A program made the position numbers and the translations under genes. Under the pieces are notes generated by a model, which was given only the letters and a program-made list of their open reading frames with translations, searched no databases and was not told the origin of the DNA. This document shows positions 44,466 to 53,200 of a DNA stretch of 64,000 nucleotides, one piece after another (the stretch's first letter is position 1; each line of letters starts with the position of its first letter). This DNA comes from Treponema sp. (GTDB lineage Bacteria > Spirochaetota > Spirochaetia > Treponematales > Treponemataceae), in NCBI GenBank assembly GCA_016290995.1, contig JAEEVR010000004.1:79211-143210 (forward strand), in the 5' to 3' direction.

Positions 44466-45113
44466 TTAGAGAAAGTCCGGGGTGATTTCAAAGGTTTGCT
44501 GGCCGCTGGCAAGGGGCAGCGTCAGGCGGAAGGCGCAAAGGCACAGGCGCTTTAGGCCCAAAAGGCTTTTGGCGGCCTTGTTCAGCTTAAAGTCGCCGTA
44601 CTTGTCGTCGCCGATTATCGGAAGCTCGCTTTGGGACAAGTGGATGCGGATTTGATGGGTGCGGCCGGTAGCCAAGGTCAGCTTCATAAGGCAAACGTCA
44701 AGGTTTGACGCTTCCGCCTCCTCGCGCAAAAAGTCGGAAAGCTGGGCCTTTTCGTAGTAAGTGACGGCGCTTTTGCTTTGGCCTTTTTCTTTTATCGGAA
44801 GCGAAATCTTTCCGCTGGGATTCTTGGGCTGGCCAAAGCAAAGGGCCAGGTACTCTTTTTTGACTGACTTTTCGCCGACCAATCGCGACCACTTGTTGGC
44901 GGCGGCGGGAGTCTTGGCGCAAAGCAAAAGGCCGCTGGTGTCCTTGTCCAGTCGGTGGCACAAGTAAACCTTTTGTCCGATTTGCGCGGAAAGCTCCGTG
45001 TCGACGCTTTTTCCGACGCCGACGCCGCCCTGGCTTGCAAGGCCCGATTTTTTGTTGATCAATATTATTTCGTCGTCTTCGTAGACGATGGGAATTAAAG
45101 TTTCGCTTTTCAT
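44466..45113 (-). CDS. RluA-family pseudouridine synthase without S4 domain
   Basis: 215 residues from the ATG at 45113, supported by a promoter just upstream; the frame extends to 45152 with an unlikely hydrophobic start. Catalytic core: PIVYEDDEIILINKKSGLAS, the Asp in LCHRLDKDTSGLLLCAK, and ATGRTHQIRIHLSQSELPII. It lacks the S4 RNA-binding domain, like RluA or TruC-type enzymes. The target (rRNA or tRNA) cannot be told. Confidence 0.9.
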   Translation of the reverse strand: MKSETLIPIVYEDDEIILINKKSGLASQGGVGVGKSVDTELSAQIGQKVYLCHRLDKDTSGLLLCAKTPAAANKWSRLVGEKSVKKEYLALCFGQPKNPSGKISLPIKEKGQSKSAVTYYEKAQLSDFLREEAEASNLDVCLMKLTLATGRTHQIRIHLSQSELPIIGDDKYGDFKLNKAAKSLLGLKRLCLCAFRLTLPLASGQQTFEITPDFL

Positions 45114-45152
45114 TTTGACAAAAATAATATATAATATGTAAAGATTTTTCAA
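45114..45152 (-). promoter_or_regulatory. Promoter of the second RluA-type gene
   Basis: TTGAAA (45152-45147), 17 bases, TATTAT (45129-45124), ten bases, ATG at 45113. No ribosome-binding site. Confidence 0.55.
45115..45144 (+). promoter_or_regulatory. Possible promoter of the transglutaminase-like gene
   Basis: TTGACA (45115-45120) with TAAAGA at an 18-base spacing (45139-45144) on the plus strand. It overlaps the minus-strand promoter of the RluA gene, so the two could compete. AAGGA precedes the ATG at 45165. Confidence 0.35.
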
Positions 45153-45164
45153 GGACTGGAAACT

Positions 45165-46331
45165 ATGCGCGCATTAAAACTTTTGGCCGCGGCCACAATT
45201 TTATTTTTCGCTCCCCTTTTCGCCTTTGCGGAATTTTACTCCTCGTCTTACTACGGCTGGAACTTGGATCTTCCCGAAGGCTTTGTCGTAAAGGACGCTT
45301 CGGACGACGGCCTTTCCTTTTACCTTGAGCACGAGTTTATGAAAGTCCGCGTCGCGATAAAGATGTTCCCGGTGGAACGCTACGAGCGCAGCGACTTGGC
45401 GATGGAAGACGTTTTGAACAAGCTTAACGCCGACGGAGAGATCGACGGCTTTTTGTGGAACGGCCGCCACGCCTCAATCGCGCAATACACTTTCCAGCTT
45501 CCGGGGAACGACACCGCGCAATCCGGCTGGGGAGTCTCGGTCACCACCGAGCAAAAGCCGATCCATTTTGTCGTCTTGTGCTACGCCGACAAGAACGTCG
45601 CCGACGACTGCCAGCAATTCATTCTTAGCGCTGTTGACTCGCTTTGCCTTAACCAAAAGGACTTTAGGCTTCCCGGAGTCGTCACAAGCTACGCCTTTAA
45701 TTCCGGCGAAACACAGAACGTAAAAATCCAAGTCGGAGACAAGCAAGTCTTTGCCCTTGTTCCCGTTCAAGCCAAAGAAGCGGGCCGCTTTGTCATTGAC
45801 CGCGAATTTAGCGTGCTTACCTTATACGCAAAACAAAAGCAGTGGAAAGAGGCTTGGCAGCGCTACTACCGCCTTGTCTTTAGGGAAGCTTATTCCCGTC
45901 TGGACTCGGCCGCCCAATCAATCTACGCGGCCCTCAGCTCCGACGCGATGACAAAAAATCCCAAGAACCCCAACGTCGAAATTTGCAAAAAGCTTTTGGC
46001 TTGGACGCAAGACTTTGGCTACCAGCGAAACCAAGACACAAGCGACCTAAACGATTTGACCAGCGTTTTGCAAAACCAAGGCTCGGACTGCGACAGCCGC
46101 GCGCTTTTGCTTTGCATTTTGATGGAGCATTACGGCGTAAAGACAGAGCTGTTCGTTTCCGGCGTTTATTCGCACGCGCTTTTTGGCGTTGACCTGCCCT
46201 ATCCGGGAGCGCGAATTATGGTAGACGGAACCAATTATCTTTTGTGCGAAACCACCGCGCCCGTTGACATGGGCATGGTGGCCAAAGAGCAATCAGAGAC
46301 TAAAAACTGGATTAGCGTTGATCTTCCTTAA
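45165..46331 (+). CDS. Exported transglutaminase-like protein
   Basis: 388 residues. Signal peptide: LLAAATILFFAPLFAFAEF. The first half is a beta-rich domain of unknown family. The C-terminal part holds a transglutaminase/cysteine-protease-like triad: Cys in SDCDSRALLLCILMEHYG, His in GVYSHALFGVD and Asp or Glu in LLCETTAPVDMG. In exported bacterial relatives this fold acts on proteins or peptides of the envelope. The substrate is unknown. It converges on the HTH-PtsN gene. Confidence 0.8.
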   Translation: MRALKLLAAATILFFAPLFAFAEFYSSSYYGWNLDLPEGFVVKDASDDGLSFYLEHEFMKVRVAIKMFPVERYERSDLAMEDVLNKLNADGEIDGFLWNGRHASIAQYTFQLPGNDTAQSGWGVSVTTEQKPIHFVVLCYADKNVADDCQQFILSAVDSLCLNQKDFRLPGVVTSYAFNSGETQNVKIQVGDKQVFALVPVQAKEAGRFVIDREFSVLTLYAKQKQWKEAWQRYYRLVFREAYSRLDSAAQSIYAALSSDAMTKNPKNPNVEICKKLLAWTQDFGYQRNQDTSDLNDLTSVLQNQGSDCDSRALLLCILMEHYGVKTELFVSGVYSHALFGVDLPYPGARIMVDGTNYLLCETTAPVDMGMVAKEQSETKNWISVDLP

Positions 46332-46344
46332 AAACGCGGGCGCG

Positions 46345-46992
46345 TTAAGAAACCAAAAGCTTGTAGGCGGCTTCGGCGCTGGCGGCGGAAAGCAGGCTGT
46401 CGCGCAAATTGTTGTCCTTAAGCTTTGCGCTTAGGTGCGACAAAGTCTGCAAGTAGTAAGAGTGCTGGTTGTAGGCCGCGGCGATCATAATCAAAAGGCT
46501 TACCGGCTGGTCGTCAAGCGTTTCAAAATCCTTGATGGGGCTTTTGCAAATTCCGACCGCCATAACTAAATCGGTTACGCTAGAAAGCCTGGCGTGCGGA
46601 ATCGCTATGCCGCGGCCGATCGCGGTGGACATAAGCTCTTCGCGCTTTAGGATTTCGGTTTCAAGTTCCTTGGCGATTTTCACTTGCGGAGCCTTGCTAA
46701 GCGCGGCCGAAAGTTCCACCAAGGCGTCATGCTTTGTGGTCTGGTTTATGAAAATGATTCTGTCGGGCGAAAGTATGTTTTTAATTTGAACGGCCATCGT
46801 GGGCGAAGAAAGGCGGCTGCCTGAAGAAAGGCGCTCGTTGACCCATTTTTCTATCTCTGATTTTTTAAAGCGCCATACGGTTCCGATTTTTCCCGCGGGA
46901 ATCTCGCCTTTTTGGGCCCAATCGTATACTGTTCTTTCTGAAACTCTAAGGTACTTGGCAACTTCTTCGATTGTTAAAATTTCTTCATCCAT
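46345..46992 (-). CDS. Excisionase-type HTH fused to a PtsN (EIIA-Ntr-like) domain
   Basis: 215 residues. The N-terminal 60 residues are a MerR/excisionase-type helix-turn-helix (LTIEEVAKYLRVSERTVYDW, WRFKKSEIEKWVNERL). From about 75 on is a PTS EIIA type-2 domain (NQTTKHDALVELSAALSKA, EELMSTAIGRGIAIPHARLS) with the phospho-accepting His in IAIPHAR. The combination suggests a DNA-binding protein controlled by phosphorylation or sugar/nitrogen status, which is inference. A weak AGGA lies 13 bases before the ATG. Confidence 0.9.
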   Translation of the reverse strand: MDEEILTIEEVAKYLRVSERTVYDWAQKGEIPAGKIGTVWRFKKSEIEKWVNERLSSGSRLSSPTMAVQIKNILSPDRIIFINQTTKHDALVELSAALSKAPQVKIAKELETEILKREELMSTAIGRGIAIPHARLSSVTDLVMAVGICKSPIKDFETLDDQPVSLLIMIAAAYNQHSYYLQTLSHLSAKLKDNNLRDSLLSAASAEAAYKLLVS

Positions 46993-47098
46993 TTTTTTTG
47001 AATATCCTTGAACTTTTTTGAAAATGTATGAAAATTATACAGTATTACGCCAAATATTGTCAAGATAAAAAATAATCGAGGCTCCCCGCTTTTTTGTC

Positions 47099-47127
47099 TT
47101 GACATATTTTGCGTTTTTCTATATATT
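47099..47127 (+). promoter_or_regulatory. Promoter of the 57-residue zinc-ribbon gene
   Basis: TTGACA (47099-47104), 17 bases, TATATT (47122-47127). The leader of about 30 bases carries GGAGGA before the ATG. Confidence 0.7.
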
Positions 47128-47164
47128 TGTAGAACTTAATTGCAATTAATTTTGGAGGAATAGA

Positions 47165-47338
47165 ATGGCCGGAGCAAGTAAAAACTCTCGTACAACCGTT
47201 GCCACGCAAAAGTTCATGTGCCCCGATTGCGGCGCCGAGATCGTTATGAAAACAATTTTGCAGAACGGAAGACTCAAGAACGTCGCTGAATGCTCAAAGT
47301 GCAAGCGCGTAGAGAGACGTCCCAAAGACTTCAAGTAA
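47165..47338 (+). CDS. 57-residue zinc-ribbon protein
   Basis: Read from ATG at 47165 (GGAGGA, seven bases upstream) to TAA at 47336-47338. Two CxxC knuckles form a treble-clef or zinc ribbon (MCPDCGAEIVMK, CSKCKRVERRPKDFK) with a basic N-terminus (MAGASKNSRTTVATQK). It resembles small ribosome- or RNA-linked zinc-ribbon proteins in size and charge, but it lacks the residues that define L33 or L32, and I do not assign it. It has its own promoter and a strong terminator, so it is a single-gene transcript that looks highly expressed. Confidence 0.88.
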   Translation: MAGASKNSRTTVATQKFMCPDCGAEIVMKTILQNGRLKNVAECSKCKRVERRPKDFK

Positions 47339-47340
47339 TT

Positions 47341-47370
47341 AAAAAGGCCGCTCAATCGAGCGGCTTTTTT
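47341..47370. terminator. Terminator between the zinc-ribbon gene and plsC
   Basis: GCCGCTC and GAGCGGC form a 7-bp stem with loop AATC, extended by AAAAAG/CTTTTT and followed by six T. It lies three bases after the zinc-ribbon stop and can act in both directions. Confidence 0.88.
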
Positions 47371-47399
47371 GTTTTAAATGAATTAACTTAATCTTCGGA

Positions 47400-48170
47400 T
47401 TAGGCTTCGGCGCAGTTGCGCCACTTGTCCAACTGTTCCTGCATAAGGGTCTGAGCCTCTTCCAACAAGGCCAGCTGGTCTTCTTTTGTTTCTGCCGGCG
47501 GGCAAACCTTCAACAGCTTTGCGCGGTAGTTGATCTTGTGCATGTTTTCCATAACATGCATAATGTCGTTGATTTTATAGCCGTCGTCAACAACGCAAAT
47601 GGCGACAGGCAATTTGGTGGCGTCGGCGATTCTTCTAAAGCCCGCGCTGTAGAATTTTCCCAAGGCTCCGTTTTTGCTTCTCGTTCCTTCCGGGAAAATA
47701 ACCGGATTCCATTTGTTCTTTAGGCAGCGCTTGGAAAAAGAATCAATTCTTTGCATAACCAATGACGTTCCGCCCTTGCGGGGAATAAAGCAATGGCCGT
47801 GGCTTTTTAGCATCGGGCCCACAAGCGGAATGTAGCTTTTGCCAAGAGCGTCCTTGGCCACAAAGCGCACGTCGCGGTCGGGAAAAAAGTTCATGTAAAT
47901 CGGAATGTCCAAAAGGCTTTGGTGGTTTGACAAAACGATGAACTGTTCCGGCAACTTTTCAAAATTGTCTTTGTAAAATGAAAGGCGGAACTTTTTGTAC
48001 ACGCGCATAATCCTAAAAACGCGGCGCGCGCAAACGCTGACTATGTAGTCCGAAATCTTGTAGCAAAGCCTTGGGCAAAAGGGATAAAAAATTATAAGTC
48101 CAATTGAGGCGGGCGTCAGCATTCCGACAAGAGTTATTAGAATCAATATGTTTCCGATTGCCCTGAACAT
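47400..48170 (-). CDS. plsC: 1-acyl-sn-glycerol-3-phosphate acyltransferase
   Basis: 256 residues. PlsC adds the second acyl chain to lysophosphatidate in phospholipid synthesis. Motif I is SNHQSLLDIPIYM (His and Asp of the catalytic dyad), motif II is KSHGHCFIPRKGG, motif III is VIFPEGTRSKNG and motif IV is LPVAICVVDDG. One or two N-terminal membrane helices (ILILITLVGMLTPASIGLII) are usual. Initiated at the ATG at 48170 behind a leaderless-type promoter. Confidence 0.94.
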   Translation of the reverse strand: MFRAIGNILILITLVGMLTPASIGLIIFYPFCPRLCYKISDYIVSVCARRVFRIMRVYKKFRLSFYKDNFEKLPEQFIVLSNHQSLLDIPIYMNFFPDRDVRFVAKDALGKSYIPLVGPMLKSHGHCFIPRKGGTSLVMQRIDSFSKRCLKNKWNPVIFPEGTRSKNGALGKFYSAGFRRIADATKLPVAICVVDDGYKINDIMHVMENMHKINYRAKLLKVCPPAETKEDQLALLEEAQTLMQEQLDKWRNCAEA

Positions 48171-48205
48171 TTTTAAAGTCTACAATATTTTTTCCATTTT
48201 TGCAA
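48171..48205 (-). promoter_or_regulatory. Promoter of plsC
   Basis: TTGCAA (48205-48200), 17 bases, TAGACT (48182-48177), six bases, ATG at 48170. The -10 matches consensus at four of six positions. No ribosome-binding site. Confidence 0.45.
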
Positions 48206-48218
48206 GTGATTTTTCCCA

Positions 48219-48255
48219 TTGAAAACAATGCATATAATATGGTATAATATCAAAA
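48219..48255 (+). promoter_or_regulatory. Promoter of the membrane-protein/dinB unit
   Basis: TTGAAA (48219-48224), 18 bases, TATAAT (48243-48248), seven bases, ATG at 48256. No ribosome-binding site; a leaderless message is expected. Confidence 0.65.
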
Positions 48256-50271
48256 ATGCATTATTTAAAAGTTCCGGTTAAAAAAACGCTTTTGCTTCTC
48301 TTTTTGGCATTGTTTTTACAAGGAACTTTTGCGCCCCAAAAGCTTTTTGGGCAAGAACTCAAAGGCCTTGCGCTTTCTGACGCGACGGCAAGGTTCTTAA
48401 AAAAAGCCGGCTTCGCGTCTTCAAAAGAATCAATGTCTTCGGCGCTTTTTGCCGACTTTCCCTACAACATCACGGTGGACTTGCCCGCGCGCGAACAAAG
48501 CGACTGGACAATCTTTTTGATGACGCCGCAAGAAGACGCTTACGAAAACCGCTTTTTTTTAATCGACTTGATCAACTTCTTTAACGCGGCGTCGTTTCCG
48601 TACAACATAAAAGTCGTTCTTACCGCAGGCGACAGACAAAACATCGCCGGAAACGAAAAGATGTCCGGCTCCGAAGTTTTCTGCAAAAAAATTGAAGGAA
48701 TGCAAAACGCAGCCGCCTTGGTTTTGTCCTTTGACGCAAGAAACAAAACGCACGTGACACCGGGCTCCAACGGAAAAATTTCGCCCTACTATTTTTGCAG
48801 GCTCTTGTGCGACAGCATGGAAAGGAACTCGTGCCCCTACTCCATTTCTGGCGGAATCTTTCTTTCTTTGTACAGGAACAACCTTTTAAGGAACGACGCG
48901 ATTTTGTCTTCGTTTTTGAGCAGAGAGATTCCCGCGATTTCCTTGCGCCTGCTTCCCGACAAAGAATTGCAGGCCAACCAGCTTAACGCGATCAAAGATT
49001 TTTTCTCCGGCATAGAAATTGAAAAGAGCGCCGTTTGGAGCCAGCATTACATTCCAATAAAACTTTTTTCCAAGCGTTATTGGATCGAAGAGCATTCGAT
49101 CATCTACAGCGTTATGCTTTTTATGGCGGCGGCGATGTTCATCTTGGCTGACTTTGCCTTTATCTTTAGGCGAAGAACAAAGCGTTTGGTCGTCATTAAA
49201 AGGCGGGCGCTTAGGTCAAATTATTTGATTCTTTTGACAGCCCTTGTCGTTGCCCTTTCGTTTTATCTAGGGCAAGGAATCGCCCATCTTTTCCAAAGCG
49301 TCGGCGTAAGAAATCCGATGGTTTTGTTCGTGATAAAACTCGCGCCCGCCTTTTTTATCGTTTCGACAATCTATCCCCTGGAATTGGGCCGCCATTCACA
49401 TCTGTCCACATACCATTACGAATACATTTTGTCGATAAGCGCGATCTTGAACATTTTTATCTTTAGCCTCTTTGACATTTCCTTGTTTTATTTGTTCGCC
49501 GTCGAGTATTTGATTTTGGCTCTGTCGCGCGCGTTTAAGAGCCGCCTTTCGATTTTTATCTTTATCGCGATTTTCATCACGCCCTACCTTCCTCTTGTGT
49601 ATTCAATCTTGATTTTCTCCGACGGAATAAAGATTTACAAATTGATTTTTTGCGGCTTTAAGGAAAACCTAGTTTTGGCTTTCGCTCTCGTTCCCTTTAA
49701 CTTGCTGTGGCTTAGAATTTTGGCGCGATTAAAAATCAAGGCAAAGGACAACAAAAAAACAATCATCGGCTATGTCATTACAAGCGTCTTCTGTTTTGCG
49801 GGCCTTTCGATTTTTTCAAGCATATTCATTTTTTCTTTGAACAGAATCTTCTTCACAAAGATCGAGCCCTACCATATGAAAGCCCGCGTCTTCAATTCCG
49901 AAAAAATAGAAAGGACAACGGCGCAAGTTTACGACACAGAATATTACGGCGGAAAAATTCGTCGCGTCGAAATCGATTCTTCAGAAGCGGCCGAAAGGTT
50001 TTCGATTATCGTCAACGGAAAGAACGCGAACCCGGTTTACTTTTCCGTCTACGACACTGTTTCATCAGAAAAGTCAACGGAATTTCTTTTGCCTGACAAT
50101 CCGCCAAACAAGCTTACCGTTATGTACACGCCGGACTCAAGCTCCGACCAAGACATAATCATAAACGCCTATTACCTTGACGAAGAAAATCAAAGGCCAA
50201 TGTATTTTTGCGAAACTTTGGTTTACGAGGCGCGCGGAGACGAAATTAATTTGCGGAAGGTCCAAGAATGA
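48256..50271 (+). CDS. Polytopic membrane protein with an exported N-terminal domain
   Basis: 671 residues, family not recognised. Signal sequence: LLLLFLALFLQGTFAPQKLF. An exported alpha/beta domain (about 36-275) contains VDLPAREQSDWTIFLMTPQE, PYNIKVVLTAGDRQNIAGNE and AAALVLSFDAR. About eight to nine membrane helices (about 285-530) follow, then a C-terminal extracytoplasmic beta domain (about 545-671). The layout recalls M28-type peptidase-like membrane proteins such as GPAA1/ERMP1, but metal ligands are not evident. It overlaps the DinB ORF by ATGA and so is made together with it. Confidence 0.72.
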   Translation: MHYLKVPVKKTLLLLFLALFLQGTFAPQKLFGQELKGLALSDATARFLKKAGFASSKESMSSALFADFPYNITVDLPAREQSDWTIFLMTPQEDAYENRFFLIDLINFFNAASFPYNIKVVLTAGDRQNIAGNEKMSGSEVFCKKIEGMQNAAALVLSFDARNKTHVTPGSNGKISPYYFCRLLCDSMERNSCPYSISGGIFLSLYRNNLLRNDAILSSFLSREIPAISLRLLPDKELQANQLNAIKDFFSGIEIEKSAVWSQHYIPIKLFSKRYWIEEHSIIYSVMLFMAAAMFILADFAFIFRRRTKRLVVIKRRALRSNYLILLTALVVALSFYLGQGIAHLFQSVGVRNPMVLFVIKLAPAFFIVSTIYPLELGRHSHLSTYHYEYILSISAILNIFIFSLFDISLFYLFAVEYLILALSRAFKSRLSIFIFIAIFITPYLPLVYSILIFSDGIKIYKLIFCGFKENLVLAFALVPFNLLWLRILARLKIKAKDNKKTIIGYVITSVFCFAGLSIFSSIFIFSLNRIFFTKIEPYHMKARVFNSEKIERTTAQVYDTEYYGGKIRRVEIDSSEAAERFSIIVNGKNANPVYFSVYDTVSSEKSTEFLLPDNPPNKLTVMYTPDSSSDQDIIINAYYLDEENQRPMYFCETLVYEARGDEINLRKVQE

Positions 50272-53200
50272 ATTTTGAAGGAAAAAAATGTTTTTTCCAT
50301 GTTGACCTTGACGCTTTTTTCGCTTCGGTGGAACAGTTGACGCATCCCGAATGGCGAGGCAAGCCAGTAATCGTCGGCGGGCTTCCGGGCGACAGGCGCG
50401 CGGTGGTTTCTACCGCAAGCTACGAGGCAAGAAAGTTTGGCGTTCATTCCGCCATGCCCTTGGCGCGCGCCGTTGAGCTTTGTCCAAACGGAATATACAC
50501 TCGCGGAAACTACAAGCTTTACTCGGAATATTCGGAACAAATAATGGCGATTTTTGGCGAGTTCTCTCCCGACGTAAGGCAGATTTCAATCGACGAAGCC
50601 TTTTTGGACATGACGGGAACGGAACGGCTTTTTGGCGACGCCATTGAATGCGCCAAAAAACTAAAAGCCGCAGTCTTTGAGCGGACTGGCCTTACAGTTT
50701 CTGTCGGAATCGCCGCGACAAATTACATCGCCAAAATTTGCAGCGGACTAAAAAAGCCCGACGGCCTTTACGCCGTTCTTCCTGGAAAAGAAGAAGAGTT
50801 TATGCTTTCGCTTCCGCTGGAAAAAGTTTGGGGCGTAGGCTCAAAGACTTTGGAACGCTTGCGTTCCGCCGGCTTTAACACAACGGCCGACATTAGAAAG
50901 CATTCCCAAGAATTGCTTGCAAGCGTTTTTGGCGACGCCACCGCATGCTTTTTGTACAACGTTGTCCGCGGAATCGAACCGCCGGGATTTTTGTCCGAGG
51001 CCAAAAGCCATTCCGCCGGAATCGAAAACACTTACGAATACGATTTGATTGAATGGAACCAAATCGAGCGCGCCCTCTTGTCGCTTTCGGAACAATTGAT
51101 GTTCCGCTTGCTAAAGGACAACCTTACCGGAAAAACAGTCGCGATAAAAATCCGCTACGACGACTTTACGACCGTAAGCGCCCAAAACACAAGCTTGCAA
51201 AACGTCACCAGCGTTGACGATTTGTACGCAAGGGCCGTCGCGATTTTTAGAAACAAATACCAAGCCGGCCGCGCCATAAGGCTTTTGGGAATTACGATCA
51301 ACAACACGACTGACGCCGACGCCGAAAAGCAAAACGAGCTTTTTGACTTTGGCGAAAAAAAGCGCAAGGCGATTGAAAAAACGATTTTAAAAATCTCGCA
51401 AAAAAATCCAGGCCTAAAAATTCACAAGGCGCGGCTTTTGTCGGCGGCCTTCGCTTTTTTAGCGCTTGCGGCTTTTACAAGCAAGGCATATTGCGACGAC
51501 ACAAAAACGATCGAGGCAAGCGGTTCCGGCCCTATGGTTGTCGGAAAAGATTTGCCGCCCGAAACGATTCCCGCAGGAACAAAATTCTTGGACTGGGATG
51601 TCCGCGACAATAAAATCGAGTTTAGCGCGCAAGGCTATTGGACGTCAAAATTAAAGCAGACAATCACCGCAACTTTTGGCTGGGGAAAAGACTTTAACCT
51701 TTCTTTTGGAACGCCTGTCTTTGTCCAGCAAGTTGACATGTCCTTGTGGTTTACGGTCAACAAGCATTGGTACCTTGAGGCGGCCTTTGCCGACGAGTTT
51801 AACAAAAACACTTTCGCAGCCGGTTACATGAACGGAGAGGGATACTTTAAGGAAATGCGCGTGGCAAACCGAAAGGTTGTCTTTCCGACAAGCTATTCCG
51901 TTGACGATGTAAGCCGCGGCATTGGCGGAGGCGAAAACCAAGCGCCGGGCGTAAGCGCTAAATTCGCGGACCCCGACGGCAAGTGGACTTTTGACGCGGC
52001 CTTGCGCTACGACATGCTGGCTTCCAGAGACAAAACTTATTACGGAAAAAACTCCGTCAACGACACAAACCACGCCAAGTCTTCGTTTATGACCGGAAGA
52101 ATGTTCGCGCTTCCGTCCTTTGAAGTTGCCGCCGACATTCAAAACGTTTATGTTGAATCTTACAACGGAGCGTACAAAGACTCTTGCGGAAGAAAATACA
52201 AAAAGCTTTCTTCGTCGGACTTTTTGGTCGTTCCGTCCAGAAAAATGCTTGTTTTAAGTCCAACCGCAGGCTCCGCAAAAAAGAACGGCGCCCTGCCCGC
52301 CGTCGCCGTAACCTTTGCCAGCGCCGCGACTCCGGCGACTTGTCTTATTCAATTGGGAAATTACGGAACGAACACCAGCTCTGGCGTTGGAGACGGCTTT
52401 TTGGGAAACGTTCAAAAGACCTTTGGTTTGACCGACACCGCCTCAGAGCCGGAGCTTTGTCCAAACGTCGCAAGCTTTTCTTATTGCGGAAAGGACGGCC
52501 AAGTTCCTGTCCCGGATCCCTCGGGAGCGGCGCCGGCCTCTGTCGACCAGTGCGGCTTTTTTGGAAGCTTGGACAACAAAACTGTTTTGTTCGTGCAGCA
52601 CCCGGCGGGCTTTTCGCCCTTTACCGTATGCTTTAGATACGATTTGGGCATCAACAACATTGACGAACTTTTGCTTGTCCACAACCAAAGCGGAAAAGCA
52701 GAGGAACGGTACGCCGCCATACAAGCCGACGACGACTTGGCTTTGACAAACGAAAACTTCTTTGGCCAAAAGCGCTTTTACGCCGACGTTTACGACACGC
52801 TTACAAAAAAACGAGATTACGCCGAAGCGATCATCCGCTACCCCTTTTGCCAAACTTCGCCCGGCTCTTACCTTGGATATTCCGACACCGACGACGTTGT
52901 TTTGAGGGCAAGAAATTACACGCCGGTAAACCGCTTTGACATTGGAACAGACGCGATAAACGGAACGGTAATCGTCTACAAAAACGGCGTCGTTGATTCC
53001 GGCGCTAAATACAATTCGGAGACCGGCGAAGTTTCAATTTCTTCAAGCGTAGGCTCAAGCGATAAAATTTACATCGTATGGTTTGAAGACTCAAAGACCT
53101 TTGACGCCGGTTCCTTGGCGGCGGCGGCTGGCTTTAACTACAACTTTACCGAAAATCTTTCGGGCGACGCCTCCTTTGCAACCCGTTGGACTCTGTCACC

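Noticed and set aside
47165..47338. Ribosomal protein L33 or L32
   Set aside because: The two CxxC pairs fit a zinc ribbon, but the residues that define L33 or L32 are not present.
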